A stretch of DNA of 64,000 nucleotides. Source: CAYVVT01 sp964454335 (GTDB lineage Bacteria; Fidelibacterota; UBA8477; JABMPR01). The stretch is taken from the NCBI GenBank assembly GCA_964454335.1, contig CAYVVT010000013.1:28268-92267 (forward strand), read 5' to 3'. The notes below the pieces were generated by a model that did not search any database, had not been told where the DNA came from, and saw nothing but the letters and a program-made list of their open reading frames with translations. A program made the translations under genes and the position numbers. How positions within the stretch are numbered: position 1 is the first letter of the stretch; each line of letters starts with the position of its first letter. Shown here piece by piece: positions 1 through 8,636 of this stretch.

Positions 1-2
1 AA

Positions 3-929
3 CGGATCCTGGATTCGATGAATCCACTAAGCTGGCTGAAGGCGGTGAAGCAAATCCGCGAATTTGAACCGGATGTGGTGCTGTTCCGCTACTGGCATCC
101 ATTCTTTGCACCCCTCATCTCCTCCATGAGCAGACGTCTGAAACGGGCTGGTATCTCCGCAGGTCTGCTGGTGGACAACCTCCTGCCACACGAACCAACT
201 GTTCTGGATAAAGCACTTGCCAGAATGGTGGTGAATCCTGCCGACTGGATCTTTACCATGTCCCAGGCAGTCAGCGCTGACGCCCGTGAGCACACAGGGA
301 TCAATCCAAGACGAACGCTGTTCCATCCACTCTATGGCCTTTTTGCCGATCAGATACCCTCTGCTGAGGCACGCCAAGCCCTCTCCCTGGATGAACGACC
401 GGTATTATTGTTCTTTGGATTGATCAGGCCTTACAAAGGATTGGACGACTATCTCAGAGCCCTGGCTGACTTGAAGAAGCGTCAGGTGGAATTCCAGGGA
501 CTGGTGGTGGGCGAGAGCTATGAGGATCCCGGGAAATATCATAAGCTCATCAATGACCTGGCCCTCTCGGATGATGTACGCTTTGTTGACCAATTCGTTC
601 CCGACAACGAAGTGCCGGTCTATTTCAGCGCTGCAGATGTACTGGTCCTGCCATATAGAAGTGCCACCCAGAGTGGCATTGTCGGTATCGCCTTTCAACA
701 GGATCGGCCTGTGATCGCCACACGCGTTGGTGGTCTGGATGAATATGTCACTGAAGGTGTAACAGGTTATTTGGTGCCACCGGAGGATCCAGCTGCACTT
801 GCCGAGCGTCTGGAATTCTTCATACGTCATAACGAAGCGCAGCCAATGAGCGAGAATGTAGCCCGGATGAAATCGCGCTTTGGTATCAACCGTTTCTGCA
901 GGGAATTGCTAGAGGCGCTTGATGAATGA
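3..929 (+). CDS. Glycosyltransferase family 4 (5' end outside the window)
   Basis: Retaining GT-B glycosyltransferase, expected to transfer an activated sugar to a lipid-linked or polysaccharide acceptor at the cytoplasmic face of the inner membrane. The reading frame is open to the window edge. An internal ATG lies at 18, but the residues before it (RILDS) continue the family-like sequence, so the N-terminal Rossmann half is probably truncated. The C-terminal domain shows the family pattern: a strand followed by GLIRPYKGLDDYL, the ADVLVLPYRSATQSGI region that contacts the nucleotide sugar, and RPVIATRVGGLDEYV with the GTGYLVPPEDP-like tail. The stop overlaps the next gene by 8 nt, so this belongs to the polysaccharide operon that follows. 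Donor and acceptor cannot be told from sequence. Confidence 0.85.
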   Translation, partial: RILDSMNPLSWLKAVKQIREFEPDVVLFRYWHPFFAPLISSMSRRLKRAGISAGLLVDNLLPHEPTVLDKALARMVVNPADWIFTMSQAVSADAREHTGINPRRTLFHPLYGLFADQIPSAEARQALSLDERPVLLFFGLIRPYKGLDDYLRALADLKKRQVEFQGLVVGESYEDPGKYHKLINDLALSDDVRFVDQFVPDNEVPVYFSAADVLVLPYRSATQSGIVGIAFQQDRPVIATRVGGLDEYVTEGVTGYLVPPEDPAALAERLEFFIRHNEAQPMSENVARMKSRFGINRFCRELLEALDE

Positions 930-1767
930 TCTTCCGGTAATCTGCATCATCCTGCTGAACTGGAATGGCGTGGATGATACACTCGAATGCCTGGCATCCC
1001 TCAGGAAGGTCGGCTATCCGCGGCTGCGAATACTTCTGGTGGATAACGGCTCAACAGATGACTCGGTTCAACGGGTTCGTGAAACATATTCCGAAATAGA
1101 GATCCTGGCACTGGAGGAAAATCTTCTCTTTGCCGGCGGTAATAATGCCGGCCTTGCCCATCTGGATGATCAGGATATCGATTATATTGTATTTCTGAAC
1201 AATGATACGGTGGTCGATCCTGACTTCCTTCAACCATTATTGAAGCGATTCGGGTCTGAGAAGAAGGCGGGTATGGTTGCCCCCAGGATCCTGTACCATG
1301 GGAGTACAAAGGTCTGGTACGATGGCGGCGGCGTGAACCTGTGGACCGGGCGGGTCGCACATAGGGATATTCGCAAGGAATTGAGTGATCTGTCCACTCA
1401 GGCACATGCTACCGGGTATATCACAGGTTGCTGCCTGATGATGCCCAGAGCCCTTGCCAGCGAACTGGGCGGATTCGATGAGGCATTCAGCATGTACGCC
1501 GAGGACGTGGACCTGTCCCTGCGGATCAGCAAAGAGGGCTATGAGTTGTGGGTCGAACCGGACAGTATCGTTTATCACAAGGTTTCGAGCTCCCTTGGCG
1601 GAGCTTTCTCCCCGAAGAAGCTGCGTCGTAAGGGCAGCTCCCTGTTGAAATTGCTGGGACGGCACGCCCGCTGGTACCAGTGGCCGACAATCGTAGTCAG
1701 TCAACCACTGTTGCTCACCTGGGACTTCATGCATCTGGCCTGGTATAAACTCGCGAAGGAGTCCTGA
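922..1767 (+). CDS. Glycosyltransferase family 2 (rhamnosyltransferase-like)
   Basis: Inverting GT-A glycosyltransferase of about 281 residues. The N-terminus has the IILLNWNGVDDTLECLASL segment and VDNGSTDDS typical of GT2. A DxD-like metal site is seen in FLNNDTVVDPDFL. The acceptor region ATGYITGCCLMMPR, then GGFDEAFSMYAEDVDLSLR, is the classic signature of wbbL/rhamnosyl-type GT2 enzymes. No membrane segment is obvious, so it is probably a peripheral cytoplasmic enzyme. I chose ATG at 922; a TTG three bases upstream is also in frame. It overlaps the preceding glycosyltransferase by 8 nt and the next gene by 1 nt (TGATG), which indicates translational coupling in a surface-polysaccharide operon. 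The sugar specificity is not predictable. Confidence 0.9.
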   Translation: MNDLPVICIILLNWNGVDDTLECLASLRKVGYPRLRILLVDNGSTDDSVQRVRETYSEIEILALEENLLFAGGNNAGLAHLDDQDIDYIVFLNNDTVVDPDFLQPLLKRFGSEKKAGMVAPRILYHGSTKVWYDGGGVNLWTGRVAHRDIRKELSDLSTQAHATGYITGCCLMMPRALASELGGFDEAFSMYAEDVDLSLRISKEGYELWVEPDSIVYHKVSSSLGGAFSPKKLRRKGSSLLKLLGRHARWYQWPTIVVSQPLLLTWDFMHLAWYKLAKES

Positions 1768-2534
1768 TGCGGATCGCAGAGGTACTCCAGGGTACGCTTC
1801 GGCATCCCATGAGCCATAGATTCGGTTTCTGCCCCATCTGTGGGCACCGTACCGTTTTCCTGTGTCTAGATCCCGTCACCGCCAGAAACAACATGTACTG
1901 TATCCGCTGTGTCAGCGCTTCGCGCAATCGCCATCTAGCTCTGCGAATGCTGCAAGACATGGATAATCCGCCACGCTCATTGAGATCGCTGGCCCGAGGC
2001 ACGGAACTGAAGATCCTGAATGCAAACCGGGGGGATGCCATCTCGAAAGCCATGGGTGCGAACGAAAATTATCATTCCTTCATCCTGGATCCCGATGTGC
2101 CCCTGGGCCATAGCTTTGCACCCCGTGAGACATGTCAGAACCTGGAGGAGCTAGAGTTCGAAGACGCCGCCTTCGACATTCTCATCACTGAAGATGTCTT
2201 CGAACACGTGTACCGGCCTGCAAAGGCTTTTCAGGAGGTGTATCGCATCCTGAAACCAGGGGGCTCGCATTATTTCACCATCCCTTTCAACTTCACCGGA
2301 CAGACTGTTACCCGAGTGGAGATGGACGGGACCGAGGAGGTTCATCATCTCCCTGCGCACTATCATGGCGACAAGATCAGGGGCCAGGTCCTGGTCATCA
2401 GCGATTTCGGACGTGACCTCATGGATGATCTTAGTTCAATTGGATTCCAGACAGATGTTGCATTCTCAAGATATACCGATCGAAGGTATGGGATCGTTGA
2501 CAGCTTTGTGTTCCGTTCCATAAAGCTCGTATAG
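1767..2534 (+). CDS. SAM-dependent methyltransferase with N-terminal zinc-ribbon
   Basis: Class I methyltransferase of 255 residues. Near residues 20-45 two CxxC pairs (CPIC and CIRC) form a probable zinc ribbon. The catalytic domain follows: LKILNANRGDA as a degenerate motif I, then FDILITEDVFEHVYRPAKAF and EVYRILKPGGSHYFTIPFN, which are the motif II/III region typical of methyltransferase_11-type enzymes. Similar zinc-ribbon methyltransferases occur in polysaccharide clusters, where they may methylate a sugar hydroxyl, but the substrate is not known here. It starts in a TGATG overlap with the upstream GT2 gene and lies 9 nt before the next glycosyltransferase, so it is cotranscribed with them. 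Confidence 0.8.
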   Translation: MRIAEVLQGTLRHPMSHRFGFCPICGHRTVFLCLDPVTARNNMYCIRCVSASRNRHLALRMLQDMDNPPRSLRSLARGTELKILNANRGDAISKAMGANENYHSFILDPDVPLGHSFAPRETCQNLEELEFEDAAFDILITEDVFEHVYRPAKAFQEVYRILKPGGSHYFTIPFNFTGQTVTRVEMDGTEEVHHLPAHYHGDKIRGQVLVISDFGRDLMDDLSSIGFQTDVAFSRYTDRRYGIVDSFVFRSIKLV

Positions 2535-2543
2535 GATGACGCC

Positions 2544-3671
2544 ATGAGCTACAACCTGGTTTGGTTCTCAGAAATTAAATGGGATTATCTGCGGACCCGT
2601 AAACAGCAGATCCTTTCCCGATTTGGTCCGGAATGGCGCATTCTGTTCATAGAACCCTACAAATCTGGCGTGAAACAGAACTGGATACCCCGGCAGTATG
2701 GGAATCTGTGGGTAGTCACGATCCCCATGCTCAAATCACCACCGGAATCTCGGGAGGGTGGTCTGCTGGCGAGTCCTGTATTTCAAGCCATTAATCAGAC
2801 ATGTTGTTGGCTGTTGTTCAAAGCCTGGAGTCTTGTCCACGGTTTCCATAAGGCCGACAGGATAATAGGATTGAGTAACATCTACTGGGGTAAACTGGCG
2901 ATCCGACAGGAGGCATCCTGTCATTTCTATGATGCGAACGACGCTCATCTGGATTTCCCGAACGTCCCATCGTGGGCAGCGGAATTCATCGAACCCTATG
3001 TTGAAGGTGCAGACCTTGTTTTCTCGGTAAGTCCGGAGATATCGCTACAGGTGGAAGCCATGGGCGGTGATACGCCCGTCCTCCTGGGCAATGGTGTCGA
3101 ATACGAGCATTTTGCAGAAGAAAAGGATCCCATCGCGGATATTCGTCCAGAAACAGGTCGTCTGCTGGGCTATGCCGGAGCGATGGACTGGCTGGATCCT
3201 GATCTGCTGTTTGAGATCGCATCAACCTTTTCAGACGACCAGATCGTCCTCCTGGGGCCCTGCATCAATCCTAATTGGTGGGAGCGACAAAAAAGGCTCC
3301 AGGCTGCTCCCAATCTCAGCTACCTGGGTAGAATTGACTATTCCGATCTGCCGGGCTATGTACAACAGTTCGATGTATGCATGATCCCTTTCCTGAAGAA
3401 TGAGCTTACGAAACCCTTGAATCCCAACAAGTTATATGAATACTGTGCCACGGGGAGCCCCGTGGTATCCATGGACTACAGTTCCACCATTGCAGGTCTC
3501 AGGGACATCATCGATGTAGCCTCCAGTCCGGCGGAATTTTTAGAGAAACTTGCTGCTGCTACTGCTGAGGGGGCGGAAAAACGCAAAGCCCTTGCCCGGG
3601 AAAACAGTTGGGATTCCATTTCTGAAAGAATGCAGAGCGAGCTGATCTCATTAGTCTCGGAGAAAGATTGA
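2544..3671 (+). CDS. Glycosyltransferase, GT-B fold (TuaH-like)
   Basis: Protein of 375 residues. The beginning (YNLVWFSEIKWDYLRTRKQQ) resembles TuaH-type family 1/4 glycosyltransferases, which open with a phrase about a bare 'W' and an RxQ helix. The C-terminal nucleotide-sugar domain includes GRLLGYAGAMDWLDPDLL, LGPCINPNWWERQ, and PLNPNKLYEYCATGSPVV, where the E of KLYEY corresponds to the conserved glutamate of the EX7E region. It is cytoplasmic and probably assembles the same repeat unit as its neighbours. It overlaps the flippase gene by one base (TGATG). The substrate is unknown. Confidence 0.85.
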   Translation: MSYNLVWFSEIKWDYLRTRKQQILSRFGPEWRILFIEPYKSGVKQNWIPRQYGNLWVVTIPMLKSPPESREGGLLASPVFQAINQTCCWLLFKAWSLVHGFHKADRIIGLSNIYWGKLAIRQEASCHFYDANDAHLDFPNVPSWAAEFIEPYVEGADLVFSVSPEISLQVEAMGGDTPVLLGNGVEYEHFAEEKDPIADIRPETGRLLGYAGAMDWLDPDLLFEIASTFSDDQIVLLGPCINPNWWERQKRLQAAPNLSYLGRIDYSDLPGYVQQFDVCMIPFLKNELTKPLNPNKLYEYCATGSPVVSMDYSSTIAGLRDIIDVASSPAEFLEKLAAATAEGAEKRKALARENSWDSISERMQSELISLVSEKD

Positions 3672-4999
3672 TGGCTCGTCTGCAACGCTTCTTCATGCGG
3701 ATCTTCAAACCAGGGACCTTCGCCAACAGCGTTGCGGTTCTGAGTTCCGGTACCATTGCCGGGCAGGTCCTGGTGATCCTGCTGTCACCTGTGATCACCC
3801 GGATCTATTCTCCAGCGACTATCGGATCAGCGCAGCTGGTCATTGCCATTGGCGTGACCATATCCGTTGTGGCCTCACTGAAATATGACCTTGCCCTGCC
3901 CATGGCCCGGAACGGAGAGTCCACCCGGCTGCTCCAGTTGGCGCTCGGACTCATCCTGGGCTTCACTTTGCTGGCAGCTGTAGCAGTCATTGCCGTTGAA
4001 GCTCTGGACATGGATACTGAGCTCCTGCGCAAGATCGAGGGGCTTACCTGGTTCATACCAGTATTGCTGCTATTTGAGGCTGTTTACGCCCTGCTGTACC
4101 TCTACTTCATCAAGTTCGAACGCTTCCGTACCGGAGCACTGGCGAAATTCAGCATCCTGGGCGGTACGGCGATCCTGCAGGTGGTTCTGGGATTGGTTCT
4201 CAACCCGGAAGAGGACATTTATCTATTCGCATATGGCGGTGGTCTGCTGCTGGCGTTGTTCACTATGACCATCGTGTTGATCCGTCAGGGGGAAGCTCGT
4301 CAGCTTGCGTCAGTGGACGGTCGGGCGATCCGGGCTGTAGCCGCTGAGTACAAGTATTTCCCACTGTTCTCTACCTGGAATTCGCTGGGAAGCGTATTGG
4401 CCAGGCATCTGCCACTCATCCTGCTGGCCACACTCTATTCTGATACGCAGGTGGGTCTCTTCGCCCTGGGTATCAAGCTGTTGAACATGCCCATCAATCT
4501 TATTTCCATGACCACCAGCAATGTGTTCTATCAGAGGATCTCCAAGTACCACCAGGAAGGGATCCGTGTCGTACCGTTCTTTATCTCAATTGCCTGGAAA
4601 CTGTTCGCTTTGGGCATTGTACCGGTTGCCATCCTCATGTGGATCGGCCCACAGCTGTTCGGCTTTGTCTTCGGGGCAGAATGGACCGAGGCGGGCCGGA
4701 TCGCCAGGATCCTGGCGCCCATGTACCTGATCCGCTTTGTGGCAACGTCAGTGAGCAACACCTTTCCGGTATTCAAGAAACAGTATTACTCGCTCATCTG
4801 GAACCTCGTCTTCAGCCTGGTCATCCTGGCGCTGTTCTTGGAAGTGGCTCCAGGTCTGCAATTCTTCAGCCTGATGAAGTTGTATTCAATCATTACAGCC
4901 ATCATGTACCTTATCATGTTCGCCGCATCGATCATGGTCTCCATCCAGGGCGACCGGGGCAAAGGAGCAGTTGACAAAGAAACGGGTCCTGAAGAGTGA
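3671..4999 (+). CDS. Polysaccharide (O-antigen/capsule) flippase, Wzx-like
   Basis: Integral membrane protein of about 442 residues with roughly twelve hydrophobic segments across its length. The first part (FANSVAVLSSGTIAGQVLVILLSPVITRIYSP) has the N-terminal Wzx/MATE-like pattern of polysaccharide_synt proteins, including the 'SPxITRxYxP' phrase. It is expected to flip undecaprenyl-linked repeat units from the cytoplasmic to the periplasmic face of the inner membrane. I chose ATG 3671, which overlaps the preceding stop; a TTG three bases earlier is in frame but less likely. The next gene starts with GTG inside this gene's stop region. This gene makes the locus a Wzx-type export pathway. No Wzy polymerase is recognisable in the window. 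Confidence 0.88.
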   Translation: MARLQRFFMRIFKPGTFANSVAVLSSGTIAGQVLVILLSPVITRIYSPATIGSAQLVIAIGVTISVVASLKYDLALPMARNGESTRLLQLALGLILGFTLLAAVAVIAVEALDMDTELLRKIEGLTWFIPVLLLFEAVYALLYLYFIKFERFRTGALAKFSILGGTAILQVVLGLVLNPEEDIYLFAYGGGLLLALFTMTIVLIRQGEARQLASVDGRAIRAVAAEYKYFPLFSTWNSLGSVLARHLPLILLATLYSDTQVGLFALGIKLLNMPINLISMTTSNVFYQRISKYHQEGIRVVPFFISIAWKLFALGIVPVAILMWIGPQLFGFVFGAEWTEAGRIARILAPMYLIRFVATSVSNTFPVFKKQYYSLIWNLVFSLVILALFLEVAPGLQFFSLMKLYSIITAIMYLIMFAASIMVSIQGDRGKGAVDKETGPEE

Positions 5000-5937
5000 G
5001 TTCACAAATACATCTGACACTGGATCCCCATCGGGATGATATACAGAACAGTCTGCCGCTATTCATGCGTGTTTGGTGGCTGGACTGTGTTGCTGGGAAT
5101 GATTGGAGTTATCGTCAGGATCCAAGGGATAGTGGCGTCCTGTTGTGGGTGGTCTATCGAAAGCGAAGATTTGGCCGGCAGATGGCTGTGATGCCACCAC
5201 TGACACCACATCTGGGCCCCGTGGAGATCATCCCGAAACCTGATGGTGAGATTGAAGTGAGATCCTCACTGAAGCTGGGGGAGGATGATCTGCGGTGGCT
5301 CCAGGACTACGCATACGTATCGCTGAGTACAGGGCCGGGTATCAGCCTTGCGCCGGATGAAGGCATTGCCTGCAGGGGCAAGGATCGAATGACCCACCTG
5401 ATCGATACCCGGCAGGGTGAAGATAGTATCCTGTCATCCATGAAAAAGAAGCGCCGCTGGGCAGTACGAGCCGGTGAACGGGAATTCAAGCTCAAGTCTA
5501 ACGGTACGCTGGATGAGATCTGGGAAGCCGTAAGAGGTACATTCGAACGGAAAGGAGTGGATTGGACCTTCTCCCGGGCAATGGTGGACCGGATCCATGA
5601 AGCTGCAGGTAAACGGGATTGCGTTGCCATCCATTGTGCCTATCCACATGACAGCGATGACCTGGCTGCCGCAACCTTCTTCATCTGGGATCATCAGGAT
5701 CTGTACTATCTCCTGGGGGGGCATACGCCAGCCGATAACAATTCCAAGGCTACCTCAGCCCTGATCTGGTCTGGGATAAAACTGGCGAGGGAGAAGGGTG
5801 TCAGTTTTGATTTCGAAGGTAGTATGGATGAGAAAATTGCCAGCCATTTCAGGTCTTATGGATCCCGGGCAGTCAATTACATGAACCTGCGCTATTTTGG
5901 ATCTAGATGGATCAAGCTGTATAAGCGTATATTCTGA
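4996..5937 (+). CDS. FemAB/GNAT-type acyltransferase
   Basis: Protein of 313 residues with the layout of Acetyltransf_6/FemAB-like proteins. An N-terminal lobe contains FMRVWWLDCVAG, and a central basic stretch (SSMKKKRRWAVRAG) resembles the 'K-R-x-I-R-x-A' region. The C-terminal GNAT-like half includes DLYYLLGGHTPADNNSKATSALIW and FDFEGSMDEKIASHFRSYG. Family members in polysaccharide clusters acylate or aminoacylate sugars or attach residues to surface polymers. It starts with GTG inside the stop of the flippase gene (GTGA overlap) and is followed after 2 nt by the deacetylase gene, so all three are one transcription unit. The exact donor (acyl-CoA or aminoacyl-tRNA) is not resolved. Confidence 0.75.
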   Translation: MSSQIHLTLDPHRDDIQNSLPLFMRVWWLDCVAGNDWSYRQDPRDSGVLLWVVYRKRRFGRQMAVMPPLTPHLGPVEIIPKPDGEIEVRSSLKLGEDDLRWLQDYAYVSLSTGPGISLAPDEGIACRGKDRMTHLIDTRQGEDSILSSMKKKRRWAVRAGEREFKLKSNGTLDEIWEAVRGTFERKGVDWTFSRAMVDRIHEAAGKRDCVAIHCAYPHDSDDLAAATFFIWDHQDLYYLLGGHTPADNNSKATSALIWSGIKLAREKGVSFDFEGSMDEKIASHFRSYGSRAVNYMNLRYFGSRWIKLYKRIF

Positions 5938-5939
5938 AT

Positions 5940-7064
5940 ATGAGATCAAGCGAACTGAAAACGCTCCTCACTGGAGGATTTGAGCCTGCTCAGGATCAAG
6001 CTTTCGTCAAGGATTTTGCTTACAACCCGCTGAATCTCGAGGGTGATCTGCTCAGACCGGTTATTGACGAGTATCTACTCGACCAGGGTATAGGGCGGCC
6101 AACCTGGCCTGAGAACAAACGCTTCGCAGTTTGCCTTACCCACGATGTGGACGAGGTCTCCCAGTACCATCTGGGACAGAATCTACGCTATCTGCTCAGG
6201 AAAGTCCCGGTAGTCAATGCTGCCGAAAAAAAGATGCTGCGCCAACAGCGTCGCAATACCCTACCGGCTATTCTGAAATCTGTGGGATCGGGACCTGATC
6301 CATTTGAGCAGATCCACAGGTGGGTTGAGCTGGAGCAAAAGTATAACGCCACTGCCACCTGGTTCTTTCCACCAACCCGCATCGGTATGAGGCATCCCTC
6401 CGACTGCAAATTCAGCTACAGCCAGCGCTGCTCATATCAGGGTAAGTCACTGAAGGTGAGTGAGTTGATCCGCCTTTTGAAGCGGGAAGAGAATGAGATA
6501 GGGCTGCATCCAAGCTGGCGCGCAGCCGGGACCGTCGACGAAATGCTGGCTCAAAAACATCAATTGGATGAGTTGCTGTCGGAGCCCATCGTCAGTGTGC
6601 GTAATCATTTCCTGCGCTACCTGCCCGGTGAAAGCCATGAGATCCAGGCTCGGGCAGGATTTTCATTCGATTCAACTCTGGGCTACAACGACGCTGTGGG
6701 TTTCAGAAGGGGAACCTCATACCCCTTCCCAGTGTCAGATATCGGCGATGGACTGCTGGAGATCCCCATGATCATGCAGGACAGTGCGCTGCTGTTGGAC
6801 AGCAAGGGGATGCGTCTGGATGTGGATACCGCCATGAGATACTATGATTTGCTCGTCCAGCGGATCGAGAACACCGGCGGTGTTCTGACCCTGTCGTGGC
6901 ATCCACACATGATCTCCGTACCGGGTTACTTCGAGCTGTATACTCAGATGCTGGCAGATATCGTCAAACGGGATGTCTGGTTCACAACAATTGAAGGACT
7001 GGGTAACTGGTGGCTGCAAAAGCAAAGCAGAGATTTGCTTAATATCCCGGATTTATTGCCTTAA
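5940..7064 (+). CDS. Polysaccharide deacetylase family protein (NodB-like)
   Basis: Protein of 374 residues. FAVCLTHDVDEVSQYH carries the first NodB-type metal motif with the HD pair (T-H-D-V-D). Further on, ATWFFPPTRIG and EIGLHPSWRAAG fit the second motif (the His in GLHPS), and a late LSWHPHMI element resembles the C-terminal catalytic His motif. It is expected to be a metal-dependent de-N-acetylase acting on a polysaccharide or lipid-linked sugar. There is no clear signal peptide, so a cytoplasmic site is likely, as for many capsule-locus deacetylase-like proteins. It starts 2 nt after the preceding stop. The region after it (7065-7306) holds a small relic gene. Confidence 0.8.
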   Translation: MRSSELKTLLTGGFEPAQDQAFVKDFAYNPLNLEGDLLRPVIDEYLLDQGIGRPTWPENKRFAVCLTHDVDEVSQYHLGQNLRYLLRKVPVVNAAEKKMLRQQRRNTLPAILKSVGSGPDPFEQIHRWVELEQKYNATATWFFPPTRIGMRHPSDCKFSYSQRCSYQGKSLKVSELIRLLKREENEIGLHPSWRAAGTVDEMLAQKHQLDELLSEPIVSVRNHFLRYLPGESHEIQARAGFSFDSTLGYNDAVGFRRGTSYPFPVSDIGDGLLEIPMIMQDSALLLDSKGMRLDVDTAMRYYDLLVQRIENTGGVLTLSWHPHMISVPGYFELYTQMLADIVKRDVWFTTIEGLGNWWLQKQSRDLLNIPDLLP

Positions 7065-7089
7065 TATCTTCCCATAATCCCGGGAAATC

Positions 7090-7242
7090 ATGAAGTACTC
7101 AATATACCTCACCATTCTCTTCTCAGCCATTTTCTGCAATGCCCAGAACCATGTTCTCTGGTTCGATGGATCGTCCGGACACATTCAACTGAACAGTGCA
7201 GTCATCGATATCCTCCTCATCGTGGACCTGATACTTAACTGA
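7090..7242 (+). pseudogene. Relic of a secreted LamG-dockerin protein (50 codons, large internal deletion)
   Basis: A 50-codon reading frame, too short for routine calling. It reads as a signal peptide (MKYSIYLTILFSAIFCNAQN), then the start of a LamG domain (HVLWFDGSSGHIQLNSAVID), and then directly the last residues of a dockerin repeat (IDILLIVDLILN) and a TGA stop. The ends match the style of the intact LamG-dockerin protein at 17896-18810, which starts ...NAQNFDMVLSLDGANSYLEL and ends IDIGDIVVLVQIILS. The simplest reading is an in-frame deletion of about 250 or more codons that joined the two ends. It could still be made as a short secreted peptide. It lies between the deacetylase and sulfatase-like genes. 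Confidence 0.65.
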
Positions 7243-7306
7243 TTTCCCGAAGACGATACCGGTATTGATTTGTTTTGCTGCAAGCAGGCTCTGACTATCA
7301 TTTGCT

Positions 7307-8623
7307 ATGGTTGAGCGGAATCTTCCCAACGTCATTTTCATCTCCCTTGATGCCACACGCTTCGATACGGTTTGGGCAACTGAGAATGAATCGATACTGC
7401 CGTTCCTGAACGGCTTGAAAGGGAATTCTCATCACTTTACCCGGGCATATTCCTGCTCACCGTGGACCCCACCCGCGCATGCCAGCATGTTCACCGGTCT
7501 ATACCCACATGAACACGGGGTACAGGAGGGTCGGCTCTGGCTGCCGGACGAACTGGAAACAGTGGCAGCTTATCTTGGTGGCAAGGGCTACCACACACTG
7601 GGGATCTCGTCAAATCCTATCCTGGGTCCCATAACAAATCTGAGCAAGGACTTCAGCACATTCTACGAACTCTGGAAGAATCCCCAACACGTCTCCACGT
7701 CGGCGCAATACCTGCGCTTTGACGAGATCATCCTCGGGTCCCAACAGGTCGTCGAGGAAATGCTGCACCACCTGGATGATCAACGGTCAGAATGGAGCGG
7801 GGAGCCCATGTTCCTGTTCGCCCAGTTCATCGGTCCGCACAATCCATATGATCCCGGAGAGGAAGCCCGCCAAGCATGTGTAGGTCTTTACCCTGAACCG
7901 ACCTGGGAGTACGTGGAACGCATCAATCGCGATTGGCGCCCCTATTATGCCGGTGATCGGCAGCTGGATGAGTCTGCCCGTCATCTGATGAAAGATCTTT
8001 ATCGCGCTGAACTCTATGATCTTGATCGTGGGCTTGCCCGATTCTTCAACCACCCCTGGATAGCAGAACTACGTGAGAACGCCAACGTGATCATCACGGC
8101 TGATCATGGGGAGATGCTTGGCGAACTCGGACACATACACCACCTGTTCAATCTCTATGAACCGCTCATTCACATCCCATTGCTATGGCAGGAGCCAGGG
8201 ATGAATGAAGGACGTGTTCACGAACAATTGATACAGCATACGGCTCTTTTCCCGGTTCTGAAAAGACTGTTGGGAGGTGAAAATCTGGAGGGGGCGCTGT
8301 CACAGGTATCGATAGACTCCGCAACAGCCGTCCTCCGGGAACCGGTTGAGATCCTCCAGGGGCTGGCAAAGGTCTCCCCTGAGGCCACTGAAGCATTTCG
8401 GGAAGACTTGGTTGCCCTCAGAGGAGAGCAACTTAAATTCATCTGGCACTCCAGAGGCAGGCATGAAGCCTACCAACTGGACCAGGACCCACTGGAAGAG
8501 CAAAACCTATATCTGACGGATCCGGAAAGATTCGACCATCTGAAGGAGCAGGCTGCCGGACTGGTAGGTGAAGCATCGGCCAATGATATGCTGCAACGAA
8601 TGAAAGATCTTGGCTACTACTGA
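7307..8623 (+). CDS. Sulfatase-fold (alkaline phosphatase superfamily) transferase or hydrolase
   Basis: Protein of 438 residues. NVIFISLDATRFD gives the first metal aspartate, and the N-terminal nucleophile region is CSPWTPPAHASMFTGLYPHEHG. ITADHGEMLGELGHIHH gives the late DHG metal motif. True sulfatases need C/S-x-P-x-R for formylglycine; here the Arg is Thr, and the sequence matches the 'WTxPxHASxFTG' form seen in phospho-transfer or uncharacterised sulfatase-like enzymes of polysaccharide loci. A Thr nucleophile is therefore likely. No signal peptide or membrane anchor is visible. It sits inside the polysaccharide operon, 64 nt after a relic gene and 13 nt before the YfhO-like gene, so a role in modifying the glycan is probable. 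Confidence 0.8.
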   Translation: MVERNLPNVIFISLDATRFDTVWATENESILPFLNGLKGNSHHFTRAYSCSPWTPPAHASMFTGLYPHEHGVQEGRLWLPDELETVAAYLGGKGYHTLGISSNPILGPITNLSKDFSTFYELWKNPQHVSTSAQYLRFDEIILGSQQVVEEMLHHLDDQRSEWSGEPMFLFAQFIGPHNPYDPGEEARQACVGLYPEPTWEYVERINRDWRPYYAGDRQLDESARHLMKDLYRAELYDLDRGLARFFNHPWIAELRENANVIITADHGEMLGELGHIHHLFNLYEPLIHIPLLWQEPGMNEGRVHEQLIQHTALFPVLKRLLGGENLEGALSQVSIDSATAVLREPVEILQGLAKVSPEATEAFREDLVALRGEQLKFIWHSRGRHEAYQLDQDPLEEQNLYLTDPERFDHLKEQAAGLVGEASANDMLQRMKDLGYY

Positions 8624-8636
8624 TAAGGAAATACGG

